DNA of 64,000 nucleotides from Streptomyces sp. SID12488 (GTDB lineage: Bacteria; Actinomycetota; Actinomycetes; Streptomycetales; Streptomycetaceae), in assembly GCF_010548275.1 (NCBI RefSeq), contig NZ_JAAGLT010000032.1, positions 1-64,000 of the forward strand, read 5' to 3'. Shown here one piece after another: positions 53,130 to 61,360 of this stretch; the first letter of the stretch is position 1, and every line of letters begins with the position of its first letter. A program made the position numbers and the translations under genes. A model generated the notes under the pieces. The model made no database searches and had not been told where the DNA came from. It saw only the letters and a program-made list of their open reading frames with translations.

Positions 53130-54365
53130 TCAGGGTGGACCGGAGCCGTTCAGCCAGAACGCCCCGTAGATCGCGGAGGCCACCGCGACCACGCCCGTCA
53201 CCACCACCGACCTGGTGGTACGCGGCCGGGCCAGCGCCTGGGCGAGCGGCAGCAGGAGTGGGAACGCGGGCAGCAACAGGCGTGGTTTCGAGCCGAAGTA
53301 GCTCGACGCGCACAGGGCGAGCACGGTGACGACACCCGCGTACACCAGCAGCGGCAGCGGCTGGCGCTGTCGTACGCAGCTGACGAACAGCCGGATCAGC
53401 AGGCCCACGCCGATGATCAGCCCGACCCCGGCGAGTGCCGACGGGAACGACGTGAACTTGTCGGCGACGAAGCGGGCGAACGCGACGCCGCCGTCGAAAC
53501 CGTTGCGCCAGCCGGCCTGGACGTCCAGGTAGCCCAGGGGGCCCTTGCCGGTACGGTGGCCGACCCACAGGACGTAGCCGGCGGCGCCGAGCGGCGCGAT
53601 CAGCATGCCGAGGGCGCGCCGCCAGACGGGCGCGCCGTGCGAGTCGGGCGCGCTTCGGTCCCCTTCGGACGAGGTACCGAACGAGGCCTTGAGCGGCGTA
53701 CCGAACGACGTACTGAACGGCGTACCGAGCGACGTACTGAACGAGGCGATGGCCGTCACCCACACCGCCGCCACCACCGCGAGTCCCACCGGGCGGGTCA
53801 GGCCCGCCAGCAGGGCGAGGGTGCCCGCCGTCAGCCAGCGGCCGGTGAGGACCGCGTACAGGGACCAGGCGGCCAGGGCCGTGAACAGTGACTCGCTGTA
53901 CGCCATCGACTGGACGATCCCGACCGGCAGCACCGCCCACAGCAGCACGGCGCAGACGCCGACCCGGCGGCCGTAGACGTGGTCCGCGACCGCGAACACG
54001 CCCCAGGCGGCGGCGAGTGACGCGAGGGCACTGACCACGAAGCCCGCGTCGGCGTACGACATCGGGGTGACGGACGCCAGCAGCCGCTCCAGCCAGGGCA
54101 GCAGGGGGAAGAACGCGAGGTTCGAGTGCACGTCACCGTTGGGGAGGCGCACCTCATAGCCGTAGCCGAGTTCGGCGACCCGCGTGTACCAGAGCGAATC
54201 CCAGCGGGCGGTCAGCAGCGTGTACGCGCTCTTGTCCCGCGCCGCGCTCCACACGGCCAGCGCGACCAGGCCCAGCACGCGGACGGCCGCGTACCCGAGG
54301 AGGGCGGGCGCGGCACGGCGGAGCATGGGCGGTGCGGGCAGCGAGCGGGTGCCAGGATCTGTCAC
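53130..54365 (-). CDS. PIG-V-like mannosyltransferase family membrane protein
   Basis: 411 residues from GTG 54365 (VTDPGTRSLPAPP). Ten or more hydrophobic segments. The lumenal-loop motif TARWDSLWYTRVAELGYGYE is characteristic of Mannosyl_trans2/PIG-V-like GT-C enzymes with its Arg-Trp-Asp. A Ser/Phe/Gly/Thr loop (~210-235) encoded by a 12-bp DNA repeat interrupts two helices. It probably transfers a polyprenyl-linked sugar outside the membrane. The acceptor is unknown. The next gene on the same strand encodes a PAP2 phosphatase, but 220 bp lie between. Confidence 0.85.
   Translation of the reverse strand: MTDPGTRSLPAPPMLRRAAPALLGYAAVRVLGLVALAVWSAARDKSAYTLLTARWDSLWYTRVAELGYGYEVRLPNGDVHSNLAFFPLLPWLERLLASVTPMSYADAGFVVSALASLAAAWGVFAVADHVYGRRVGVCAVLLWAVLPVGIVQSMAYSESLFTALAAWSLYAVLTGRWLTAGTLALLAGLTRPVGLAVVAAVWVTAIASFSTSLGTPFSTSFGTPLKASFGTSSEGDRSAPDSHGAPVWRRALGMLIAPLGAAGYVLWVGHRTGKGPLGYLDVQAGWRNGFDGGVAFARFVADKFTSFPSALAGVGLIIGVGLLIRLFVSCVRQRQPLPLLVYAGVVTVLALCASSYFGSKPRLLLPAFPLLLPLAQALARPRTTRSVVVTGVVAVASAIYGAFWLNGSGPP
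53671..53742. repeat. 12-bp tandem repeat in the PIG-V-like gene
   Basis: Six degenerate 12-bp units (e.g. ggcgtaccgaac, gacgtactgaac) organised as three 24-bp pairs. They encode a repeated FSTSFGTP-type peptide in a predicted loop. Confidence 0.88.
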
Positions 54366-54636
54366 CGGTCGATTATCGACGGCGTACGGGACGAGGACGG
54401 GCGCGGAGGCGGGCGGCCCGCCGGGTGCGTGGTGCACGACACACAGGTCCCGCGGACGGGTGAGAGGTCCGCCACTTTTCGCCGCCACGAACTCGCGTAC
54501 GCTGTCGGACCACTCGCTTTTCGCCGTGCGGCCCCGAGGACACCTGTCACCGCTCCTCCTCGGCCGAAGCCGAAGTCCCCCGGGGAGTCCCCACCCCGCG
54601 GACCGTCGAACGCGAGGGAATCTTGGAGGTACGTAC

Positions 54637-56247
54637 ATGTCCGGGACGGCCACGGCCGCCGCTGCGCTGCGCCGTCGGGCGGCCGGGGCGAGTGCCAACC
54701 GCTGGGTCGTCCTGTTCGTCCTCTGTACGAGCCTGCTGCTCGTCGCGGTCGACGCGACCGTGCTGCACGTGGCGGTGCCCGCCGTCAGCGAGGACCTCCG
54801 GCCCGGCGCGATAGAGCTGCTCTGGATCGTCGACATCTATCCGCTGGTCTGCGCCTCGCTGCTGATCCTGTTCGGCACGCTGGGCGACCGGGTCGGCCGC
54901 AGACGGATCCTGCTCCTCGGGTACGGGCTGTTCGGCGTCGCCTCCGGCCTGGCCGCCCTCGCCGACAGCGCCCCGGTACTGATCCTGGCGCGGGCGCTGC
55001 TGGGCGTCGGCGGCGCGATGATCATGCCGGCGACGCTCTCGATCCTGCGCCAGGTCTTTCCCGAACGGCGCGAACGGGCGCTGGCGATCGGTGTCTGGAG
55101 CGCGGTGGCCGCGGTGGGCGCGGCGGTCGGTCCGCTGCTCGGCGGCTTCCTGCTGGAGCACTTCTGGTGGGGTTCGGTCTTCCTCGTCAACATCCCCCTG
55201 ATGCTGGTCAGCCTGCCGATCGGCCGGCTGCTGCTGCCCGAGTCGCGCGGCGAGGGGGTCGACGGCCCGTGGGACGTGGTCGGCGCGCTGACGGCGGCGG
55301 GCGGGCTGTTCGGCGTCGTGCTGGGCGTGAAGCGGCTGGGCGGCGGCGAAGGGGCCGGGAACTTCCTGACGGTCGTGCCGCTGGTGGTGGGCGCGGTGCT
55401 GCTGGTGCTCTTCGTACGGAGGCAGCGGCGGCGTACGCATCCCTTGGTGGACCTGGGGATGTTCGCGCGGCCCGCGTTCAGTACGTCCGTCGGGTGCATC
55501 GTGCTGGCGATGCTCGCGCTGGTCGGGCTCGAACTGATCGCGGCGCAGTACTTGCAACTGGTGCTGGATCTCTCGCCGTTGCAGACGGGGCTACGACTGC
55601 TGCCGCTGACGGTGGCGGCGATGGCGGCCGGACTCGCCGGGGCGCGGCTGCTGCGGAGGTTCGGGCCCCGGACGATGGTGTGCGCCGGGTTCTGTCTCAC
55701 CGCGGCGGCGGTCGTGCTGCTGACGGCGATGGGCGGCGAGGACAACGCGGGGCTGCTGCTGTCCGGGTTCGTGCTGTTGGGCTTCGGCCTGGAGACGACG
55801 CTCTTCGGGGCGTACGAATCGATGCTGAGCGAGGCTCCGGCGGCGCAGGCGGGCGGGGCGGCGGCGATCGGCGAGACGTCGTACCAGCTGGGCGCGGGGA
55901 TCGGGATCGCGCTCCTGGGAAGCGTGATGAACGCGGCGTACGCGCCGGGGGTGGGGTCGGTGCCGGGGGTTCCGGCGTCGGCGTCGGCTGCGGCGGGGCG
56001 TTCGCTGGGCGAGGCGTACGAGGTTGCCGGGCGGCTCGGGGGGTCGCCTGGGGATGCCCTGCGGGCGGCGGCTCGGGACGCGTTTGTGCACGGGCTGCAT
56101 GTGACGTTGCTGGTGAGTGCGGGGTTGTTGCTGCTGGGGGCGGTGATGGCGTTGCGGTTGCCGCGGGCGATGCAGTGTGGCGGCGCCGCTGAGCCGGTGG
56201 CCGTGCCTGGCCCCCGGGAGGTCGCGGGGTCCCGCGTGTCGGTGTGA
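54637..56247 (+). CDS. MFS drug-efflux transporter (DHA2/EmrB-QacA type)
   Basis: 536 residues from ATG 54637 with ttggaggt 6 bp upstream. Fourteen predicted helices; motif A GTLGDRVGRRRILLLGYGLFG, motif C GVWSAVAAVGAAVGPLLGG and an early VDATVLHVAVP segment are typical of DHA2 proton-driven multidrug pumps. No regulator lies next to it; 271 bp upstream carry its promoter. Later codons are less GC3-biased than earlier ones (many ggg, gtg) but remain coding. Confidence 0.92.
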   Translation: MSGTATAAAALRRRAAGASANRWVVLFVLCTSLLLVAVDATVLHVAVPAVSEDLRPGAIELLWIVDIYPLVCASLLILFGTLGDRVGRRRILLLGYGLFGVASGLAALADSAPVLILARALLGVGGAMIMPATLSILRQVFPERRERALAIGVWSAVAAVGAAVGPLLGGFLLEHFWWGSVFLVNIPLMLVSLPIGRLLLPESRGEGVDGPWDVVGALTAAGGLFGVVLGVKRLGGGEGAGNFLTVVPLVVGAVLLVLFVRRQRRRTHPLVDLGMFARPAFSTSVGCIVLAMLALVGLELIAAQYLQLVLDLSPLQTGLRLLPLTVAAMAAGLAGARLLRRFGPRTMVCAGFCLTAAAVVLLTAMGGEDNAGLLLSGFVLLGFGLETTLFGAYESMLSEAPAAQAGGAAAIGETSYQLGAGIGIALLGSVMNAAYAPGVGSVPGVPASASAAAGRSLGEAYEVAGRLGGSPGDALRAAARDAFVHGLHVTLLVSAGLLLLGAVMALRLPRAMQCGGAAEPVAVPGPREVAGSRVSV

Positions 56248-56728
56248 ACGCCGGGGGTCTCCCACCCACGCACCACCCGTGACGGTCACTTGAGGGGTGG
56301 ACGTTTCCCGTGGGGGTGCGGGAGCGTCGGCGGGTGGCGGGTGGCGAGTGCGGGATGCGGTGGGTTGGACGGGGGCGGGGTGTTGCCTTGGGCTGGTGGA
56401 TCGCTGGGGCCGGCTGCCGCCGTCGGCGCGCGTACCCCTACCAGCGACGCCTGCCTTGGCAGGTCTCAGCCACGGGTGGTGGTGGGGTGCGGGGGAGGGA
56501 AAGGCAGTGACCGCCTGTCGACCGGGTCCGCAGGGGTGGGCGGGGTGCGGAAAGCTGTCACGGGCAGCCGTCGACGATAGGTTCGTCTCGCGGGCCACGG
56601 GGACCTGTCGTCAGGGCCGCGCGGGCGTGGGCGGGCGTTCGCTGGACGTGCGGCACACTCCGTCGTACCGTCGGGATCAGCGTCGTAACTAGCGGTGCTA
56701 GTTTAACCGAGTTGTCGGAGGGCTCCCT
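56248..56728. other. Gene-free stretch before the acyl-CoA dehydrogenase
   Basis: About 480 bp, G-rich on the plus strand (runs of gggtgg). Open frames here have no family resemblance. The only clear signal is the palindrome at 56687-56703. Confidence 0.5.
56687..56703. promoter_or_regulatory. TetR-type operator palindrome
   Basis: aactagc-ggt-gctagtt, perfect 7-bp arms, 26 bp before the acyl-CoA dehydrogenase GTG. Palindromes of this form are commonly bound by TetR/AcrR regulators of acyl-CoA metabolism, but no TetR gene is in the neighbourhood. Confidence 0.75.
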
Positions 56729-57925
56729 GTGGCCGCGTTCGTGAACCTCCCCCCGTTCGACCCCGCCGACCCGCTCGGCCTCGACGACCAGTTGGACGCC
56801 GAGGACCTGGCGGTCAGGGACACCGTGCGGACCTGGGCGGCCGACCGTGTGCTGCCGTATGTCGCCGGGTGGTTCGAGGAGGGTGAGCTGCCGGACATCA
56901 GAGGGCTCGCCCGTGAACTGGGCGGCATCGGCGCCCTGGGGATGTCCCTCACCGGGTACGGCTGCGCCGGCGCGTCCGCCGTGCAGTACGGCCTCGCCTG
57001 CCTGGAGCTGGAGGCCGCCGACTCCGGAATCCGCTCCCTCGTCTCCGTGCAGGGCTCGCTCGCCATGTACGCCATCCACGCCTTCGGCAGCGAGGAGCAG
57101 AAGCAGCACTGGCTGCCGAACATGGCCTCCGGTGACGTCATCGGCTGCTTCGGGCTGACCGAGCCCGACCACGGCTCCGACCCCGCCGGAATGCGCACGT
57201 ACGCCAAGCGGGACGGCAGCGGCGGCGACTGGGTGCTCAACGGCCGGAAGATGTGGATCACCAACGGATCCGTCGCCGGCGTGGCCGTCGTGTGGGCGCA
57301 GACCGACGACGGCATCCGCGGGTTCGTCGTGCCCACCGACACCCCCGGGTTCTCCGCGCCCGAGATCAAGCACAAGTGGTCGCTGCGCGCCTCCGTCACC
57401 AGCGAACTGGTGCTCGACGACGTGAGGCTGCCCGCCGACGCCGTACTGCCCGAGGTCACCGGACTCCGTGGTCCCCTGAGCTGTCTCTCCCACGCCCGCT
57501 ACGGGATCGTCTGGGGTGCCATGGGCGCTGCCCGCTCCTGTTTCGAGGCCGCTGTCGACTACGCGAAGACGCGCGAGCAGTTCGGGCGGCCCATCGGCGG
57601 GTTCCAGCTCACCCAGGCCAAGCTCGCCGACATGGCGGTCGAGCTCCACAAGGGGATTCTGCTCGCCCACCATCTGGGGCGGCGCATGGACGCCGGCCGC
57701 CTGCGTCCCGAGCAGGTCAGCTTCGGCAAGCTCAACAACGTACGAGAGGCCATCGACATCTGTCGTACGGCCCGGACGATCCTCGGCGCCAACGGGATCT
57801 CGCTCGAATACCCCGTGATGCGGCACGCGACGAACCTCGAGTCGGTGCTCACGTACGAGGGCACCGTCGAGATGCACCAGCTGGTGCTGGGCAAGGCGCT
57901 CACCGGACTTGACGCCTTCCGCTGA
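56729..57925 (+). CDS. Acyl-CoA dehydrogenase (glutaryl-CoA dehydrogenase-like)
   Basis: 398 residues from GTG 56729 (cggaggg upstream). Full acyl-CoA dehydrogenase architecture: GCFGLTEPDHGSDPAGM, the middle beta domain MWITNGSVAGVAVVWAQ, and the C-terminal helical bundle with KTREQFGRPIGGFQLTQAKLADM. The catalytic base should be Glu in LTYEGTVEMHQL, at the position used by glutaryl- and short-chain enzymes. It oxidises an acyl-CoA with FAD; substrate not certain. Convergent with sflA. Confidence 0.93.
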   Translation: MAAFVNLPPFDPADPLGLDDQLDAEDLAVRDTVRTWAADRVLPYVAGWFEEGELPDIRGLARELGGIGALGMSLTGYGCAGASAVQYGLACLELEAADSGIRSLVSVQGSLAMYAIHAFGSEEQKQHWLPNMASGDVIGCFGLTEPDHGSDPAGMRTYAKRDGSGGDWVLNGRKMWITNGSVAGVAVVWAQTDDGIRGFVVPTDTPGFSAPEIKHKWSLRASVTSELVLDDVRLPADAVLPEVTGLRGPLSCLSHARYGIVWGAMGAARSCFEAAVDYAKTREQFGRPIGGFQLTQAKLADMAVELHKGILLAHHLGRRMDAGRLRPEQVSFGKLNNVREAIDICRTARTILGANGISLEYPVMRHATNLESVLTYEGTVEMHQLVLGKALTGLDAFR

Positions 57926-57963
57926 CCTGAACAACGGACGGCGGGGCCGGTGAGCGGCCTTGC

Positions 57964-58407
57964 TCAGCTCTGGTTGAAGAAACCGTCCGCGCGGTGCGGC
58001 TGGGCCTCCCCGCTGACGATCTCCGTGTCGGCGGGGGTCAGCAGGAACACGCGGTTGGACACCCGCTCGATGGAGCCGCGCAGGCCGAAGATGAGGCCTG
58101 CGGCGAAGTCGACGACGCGCTTGGCGTCGGCGGCATCCATGGCGGTGAGGTTCATGATGACCGGAACGCCGTCCCGGAAGAGCTCGCCGATGGCACGGGC
58201 GTCCCGGAAGCTGTCCGGGGTGACCGTGCCGATCCGGCGGCCCTTCTCCTCGGCCACCTCGCCGGCGACCTTGACCCGGGGGTCCGTGACCCAGGCATCC
58301 CCGGGCTGCTCGGTCCCCTCGGAGTAGTCGTCGTCGTAGTAACGCTCGTCATCGTTGTTGTCGTCGACGAGGCCAAGCCAGGCACTCGCCTTGCGTACCG
58401 ATCCCAT
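57964..58407 (-). CDS. sflA: SepF-like cell-division protein
   Basis: 147 residues, strong RBS (gaggagg) before the ATG. N-terminal GSVRKASAWLGLVDDNND membrane-binding-like helix, an acidic Asp/Tyr linker, and a SepF core (VTPDSFRDARAIGELFRDGVPVIMNLTAMDAADAKRVVDFAAGLIFGLRGSIERVS). Streptomyces have SepF plus two SepF-like proteins SflA and SflB; chromosomal position near der/scp-type genes fits SflA from memory. SepF proteins tether and align FtsZ at septa; Sfl proteins modulate sporulation septation. Long gene-free DNA lies upstream. Confidence 0.88.
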   Translation of the reverse strand: MGSVRKASAWLGLVDDNNDDERYYDDDYSEGTEQPGDAWVTDPRVKVAGEVAEEKGRRIGTVTPDSFRDARAIGELFRDGVPVIMNLTAMDAADAKRVVDFAAGLIFGLRGSIERVSNRVFLLTPADTEIVSGEAQPHRADGFFNQS

Positions 58408-58980
58408 GGACGCCTCCTCTCACAGCGGTCTCTCATGCATTCCGCATCCCTATGGTCATCCATGATGCGGATGGCGCGCCAAGTGAATAGACGCCGCGCG
58501 GGGGTTTCGTGACGGTACTGGTGCACAACCATTTCGTCGAGAGGCCCCACGCCGCAAGGGTCTTGCTGTGTCCGGCTGCTGACTGAGAGTGAAATATGAT
58601 TCTTCGTGGCGTATGGGTGACCGTTGGGACGTATGGGTGAATGGGCGTCCTGCCCGCTTTCCTGACGGATGCTCAGTCACGGTCAGCGGGTGCCCAGTCA
58701 CGTCCGGATCACACCTGACGTCGGGTCAGCCCTTGATCTCCGGCGGGGAGATCGGCGAGCCCGAGCCGTGCGCGGCGATCGGATGAGCGGATGTACAGGT
58801 GAGCGGCAGCGCGTTCCTGAGGTGGTCTTCTGAGACGGTCTCCCGGGGGCAGACAGAGGCCAAGGGCAAAAGGCAAAGGGAAGGGAAGGGGCGGGGCCGG
58901 GAAAAGAAAAACGCGGTGCTTGAGGGGAGGGGTGTGCGCGAGTGTGAAGGCGCGGATGAGGCGTGAGATGTGCGGGAGAA
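58408..58980. other. Gene-free stretch upstream of sflA
   Basis: About 570 bp. Contains purine-rich tracts (aagggcaaaaggcaaaggga at 58862-58881) and lower G+C near 58590-58620. No ORF is supported on either strand. The sflA promoter must be here; I cannot define it. Confidence 0.5.
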
Positions 58981-59010
58981 ACGCGAAAAGGCGCCCGGGC
59001 GAGCGGGCGC
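58981..59010 (-). terminator. Attenuator-type terminator behind the leader peptide
   Basis: On the minus strand gcgcccg-ctcgcc-cgggcgc (59010-58991) is followed by cttttcgcgttt. It starts 14 nt after the leader-peptide stop, the spacing expected for transcription attenuation. Confidence 0.7.
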
Positions 59011-59023
59011 GCAGGGGGTCAGC

Positions 59024-59095
59024 TCAACAGGACGAGGACCACACTCGACCGAGGTCGATGTGGGAGCGTTTGACCAGCCACTGCTGTGGATGCAT
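59024..59095 (-). CDS. Putative leader peptide, Cys-terminated (23 aa)
   Basis: A 23-codon frame whose second half, RSHIDLGRVWSSSC, fits the actinobacterial leader-peptide pattern R-x-H-x-D-L-x-R...C, with Cys as the last codon before the stop. In actinobacteria such peptides precede sulfur-assimilation genes and are thought to sense cysteine supply. There is no Shine-Dalgarno; a promoter (ttgacg, 17 bp, tccact on the minus strand) ends 6 nt before the ATG, so the mRNA is probably leaderless. A terminator follows. No sulfur gene lies downstream on this strand: the next gene is sflA ~620 bp away. Confidence 0.72.
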   Translation of the reverse strand: MHPQQWLVKRSHIDLGRVWSSSC

Positions 59096-59101
59096 GGGGC
59101 A

Positions 59102-59196
59102 AGTGGAACAGGCATTCGATGTGGCGTCAACGACGTGAGATGAACCGCTCACAGTTCGGACAACCTTGACAGTGAGGGGAAACGTCCCCGTACAGT
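59102..59196. promoter_or_regulatory. Divergent promoters with inverted repeats
   Basis: Minus strand: ttgacg (59130-59125), 17 bp, tccact (59107-59102), for the leader peptide. Plus strand: ttgaca (59166-59171), 19 bp, tacagt (59191-59196), for the flavoenzyme operon. Between the two -35s is gtgag-N8-ctcac (59135-59152); inside the plus spacer is gggga-aacg-tcccc (59176-59189). These are candidate operators for common control. Confidence 0.7.
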
Positions 59197-59316
59197 CGGT
59201 GGACGGCCCTGCTGAGGGGCTCGGCCGTACCGTGCGCATTGACGGCTGTATCGCGTCCTGCGGCACCCGTGTGAAGGCATCACCGTGTTCGACCTATCGC
59301 GTCGCGGAGCCTTTGC

Positions 59317-61308
59317 ATGTCCTCAGACACCCTGGCCGGATCGGCCCCACCCGCAGACCCGGAACAGCCGCGTGACGCGGCGCTGTCGCCGACTCTCGTC
59401 ATCGTCGGGGCCGGTCCGCGGGGGACCGGCCTCCTGGAGCGGATCGCGGCCAACGCGCCCGAGCTGTACGGGGACTCCGGCCTCGACATCCATCTCGTCG
59501 ACCCCTATCCGCCGGGCGGCGGCCGGATCTGGCGCGAGGAGCAGTCCCCGCTGCTGTGGATGAACTCGCAGGCCCAGGACGTCACCATGTTCACCGACGA
59601 GACGGTGGCCATGGCGGGCCCGGTGCGTCCCGGCCCCACGCTGCACGAGTGGGCGGACATCGACGGCCGCGTCTTCTCGGACCGCCGGCGCCTCGGCGCC
59701 TACCTGAACTGGGTGTACGAGGACACGCTGGCCGCCCTGCCGCCCGGCATCCGCGTCCAGCACCATGTCGGGCGCGCCCTGCGGGTCGACGGACCGCGCG
59801 AGGGACGCCAGCAGGTGTGGCTGGAGGGGCGCGCCCGGCCCCTGGTCGCCGACCTCGTCGTACTTACGCTCGGGCACCTCGACGCCGAACTCGACGACGA
59901 GCAGAGCGAGTTGGCTGCCTACGCGCGGGCCAACGGCCTGGTTCATCTGCCGCCCGACTTCACCGCCGACAGCGACCTGTCCGCGCTGCGGCCCGGTGAA
60001 CCCGTCCTCGTGCGGGGTTTCGGGCTCGCCTTCGTCGACCTGATGGTGCTCCTCACGGAGGGGCGCGGCGGGCGCTATGAGGAGGACGGCGAGGGGGAGT
60101 TGGTCTACCGGCCGTCCGGGCGCGAGCCCGTGCTCTACGTCGGTTCGCGGCGCGGGGTGCCGTACCACTCGAAGATCGGCTACGACTGGACCGGCGAACG
60201 GCCGCCCCTGCCAAGGTTCTTCGGGCCCGGCGAGGTGGACGCCCTGCTCGCCCGTCCGGACGGCTTCGACTTCCGGCGGGACGTATGGCCGCTGGTGGAG
60301 AAGGAGTTGGGGTTCGCGCACTACCACCGGCTGTTCACCGTCCACCCGGAGCGCACCGGCGGAGCCTGGACGGACTTCGAGGAGAAGTACGCAGCCGCGG
60401 ACCGGGCGGAGCGCGAGGTGCTGATCGCCTCCGCCGTGCCCGATCCGGCCGACCGGCTCGACCTCGGCGCCCTCGACCGTCCGCTGGAGGGGGTTAGCCA
60501 TCCGTCGTACGAAGCGCTCCAGGAAGGGCTGCGAGGGTACATACGGGACGATCTGACCCGACGTCACGACCCTTCGTGCAGCCCGGACCTGGCTGTCTTT
60601 CTCGGGCTGCTCTCCGTCTACGGGCAGCTGGTGCGGCTCGGCGACATCGGGTCCTGGTGGCACGGCTTCTTCAGCTATCTCGCCTCCGGGCCGCCCGGAC
60701 CCCGGCTGCGGCAGATGCTCGCGCTGTCCCGGGCCGGCTTTCTCGACTTCCTCGGCGCCGACACGACCGTCACCGCCGAGGACGGGGTCTTCCGGGCGAG
60801 CGGCGCCAGTGTGCCCGGTGCCTCGGTGGAGGCCCGCGCGCTCGTCGAGGCGCGGCTGCCGGAACCCACCCTGGAGCGCGCCCGCGACACCCTGCTGCGC
60901 GAGCTGTACAACGACGGGGCCGGTGTGACCCCCGAGGGGCTGCTCGCCGTGGACGCCGGTGACGGGCGGCTCCTGGACCGGGACGGCCGGCCGCATCCAC
61001 GCCGCTTCGCGCTCGGGCCGCACACCGAGGCTCGGGGCTCGGGCGCGTTCACCCGGCCGCGCACCGGCGGCCCCGCCTTCCGGCAGAACGACGCGACGGC
61101 GCGCGCTGCACTGACCTTCCTGGGGGCGCTGGACGTTCGCCGGCGCGGTGCCGAGGACCGCGAGTACGGCGAGTACGGCGAGTACGGCGAGGACCGCGAT
61201 GCCGAACACCTCGACGATGGCGATGCCGAGCACCGTGACGAGCGGGTTGCCGGTCGTGTTTCCGTGCGCGATGCCCAACCGGTGGCCGATCACGGCACCG
61301 CCGCATGA
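59317..61308 (+). CDS. FAD/NAD(P)-binding protein (NAD_binding_9 family)
   Basis: 663 residues, ATG with cggag 7 bp upstream. N-terminal dinucleotide fold TLVIVGAGPRGTGLLERIAAN, then NAD_binding_9-type sequence (LVDPYPPGGGRIWREEQSPLLWMNSQAQDV), and VLTLGHLDAEL. The C-terminal ~50 residues (DREYGEYGEYGED...) are a low-complexity charged tail encoded by a 9-bp repeat and probably not part of the fold. Likely a flavin-dependent oxidoreductase or reductase partner of the following LLM monooxygenases. Expression is probably from the promoter at 59166. Confidence 0.86.
   Translation: MSSDTLAGSAPPADPEQPRDAALSPTLVIVGAGPRGTGLLERIAANAPELYGDSGLDIHLVDPYPPGGGRIWREEQSPLLWMNSQAQDVTMFTDETVAMAGPVRPGPTLHEWADIDGRVFSDRRRLGAYLNWVYEDTLAALPPGIRVQHHVGRALRVDGPREGRQQVWLEGRARPLVADLVVLTLGHLDAELDDEQSELAAYARANGLVHLPPDFTADSDLSALRPGEPVLVRGFGLAFVDLMVLLTEGRGGRYEEDGEGELVYRPSGREPVLYVGSRRGVPYHSKIGYDWTGERPPLPRFFGPGEVDALLARPDGFDFRRDVWPLVEKELGFAHYHRLFTVHPERTGGAWTDFEEKYAAADRAEREVLIASAVPDPADRLDLGALDRPLEGVSHPSYEALQEGLRGYIRDDLTRRHDPSCSPDLAVFLGLLSVYGQLVRLGDIGSWWHGFFSYLASGPPGPRLRQMLALSRAGFLDFLGADTTVTAEDGVFRASGASVPGASVEARALVEARLPEPTLERARDTLLRELYNDGAGVTPEGLLAVDAGDGRLLDRDGRPHPRRFALGPHTEARGSGAFTRPRTGGPAFRQNDATARAALTFLGALDVRRRGAEDREYGEYGEYGEDRDAEHLDDGDAEHRDERVAGRVSVRDAQPVADHGTAA
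61162..61188 (+). repeat. 9-bp tandem repeat (gagtacggc x3)
   Basis: Three exact copies of gagtacggc, encoding EYGEYGEYG near the C-terminus of the FAD/NAD(P)-binding protein. Confidence 0.9.
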
Positions 61309-61360
61309 AGCCTCCCTCACGACGCGGGTGCTGTGACGCACCGACGAAAGGTTCAACCTC

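Noticed and set aside
58456..58701. 81-residue minus-strand frame between sflA and the leader peptide
   Set aside because: No RBS, no conserved motif and composition like translated intergenic DNA.
58726..59130. 134-residue minus-strand frame containing the leader peptide in frame overlap region
   Set aside because: Different frame from the leader peptide; purine-rich tract translation, no family resemblance.
59166..59375. 69-residue plus-strand frame with three Cys codons in the flavoenzyme 5' UTR
   Set aside because: Starts inside the promoter -35 and runs on into the FAD/NAD(P) gene; no leader-peptide pattern. Cys codons probably chance.
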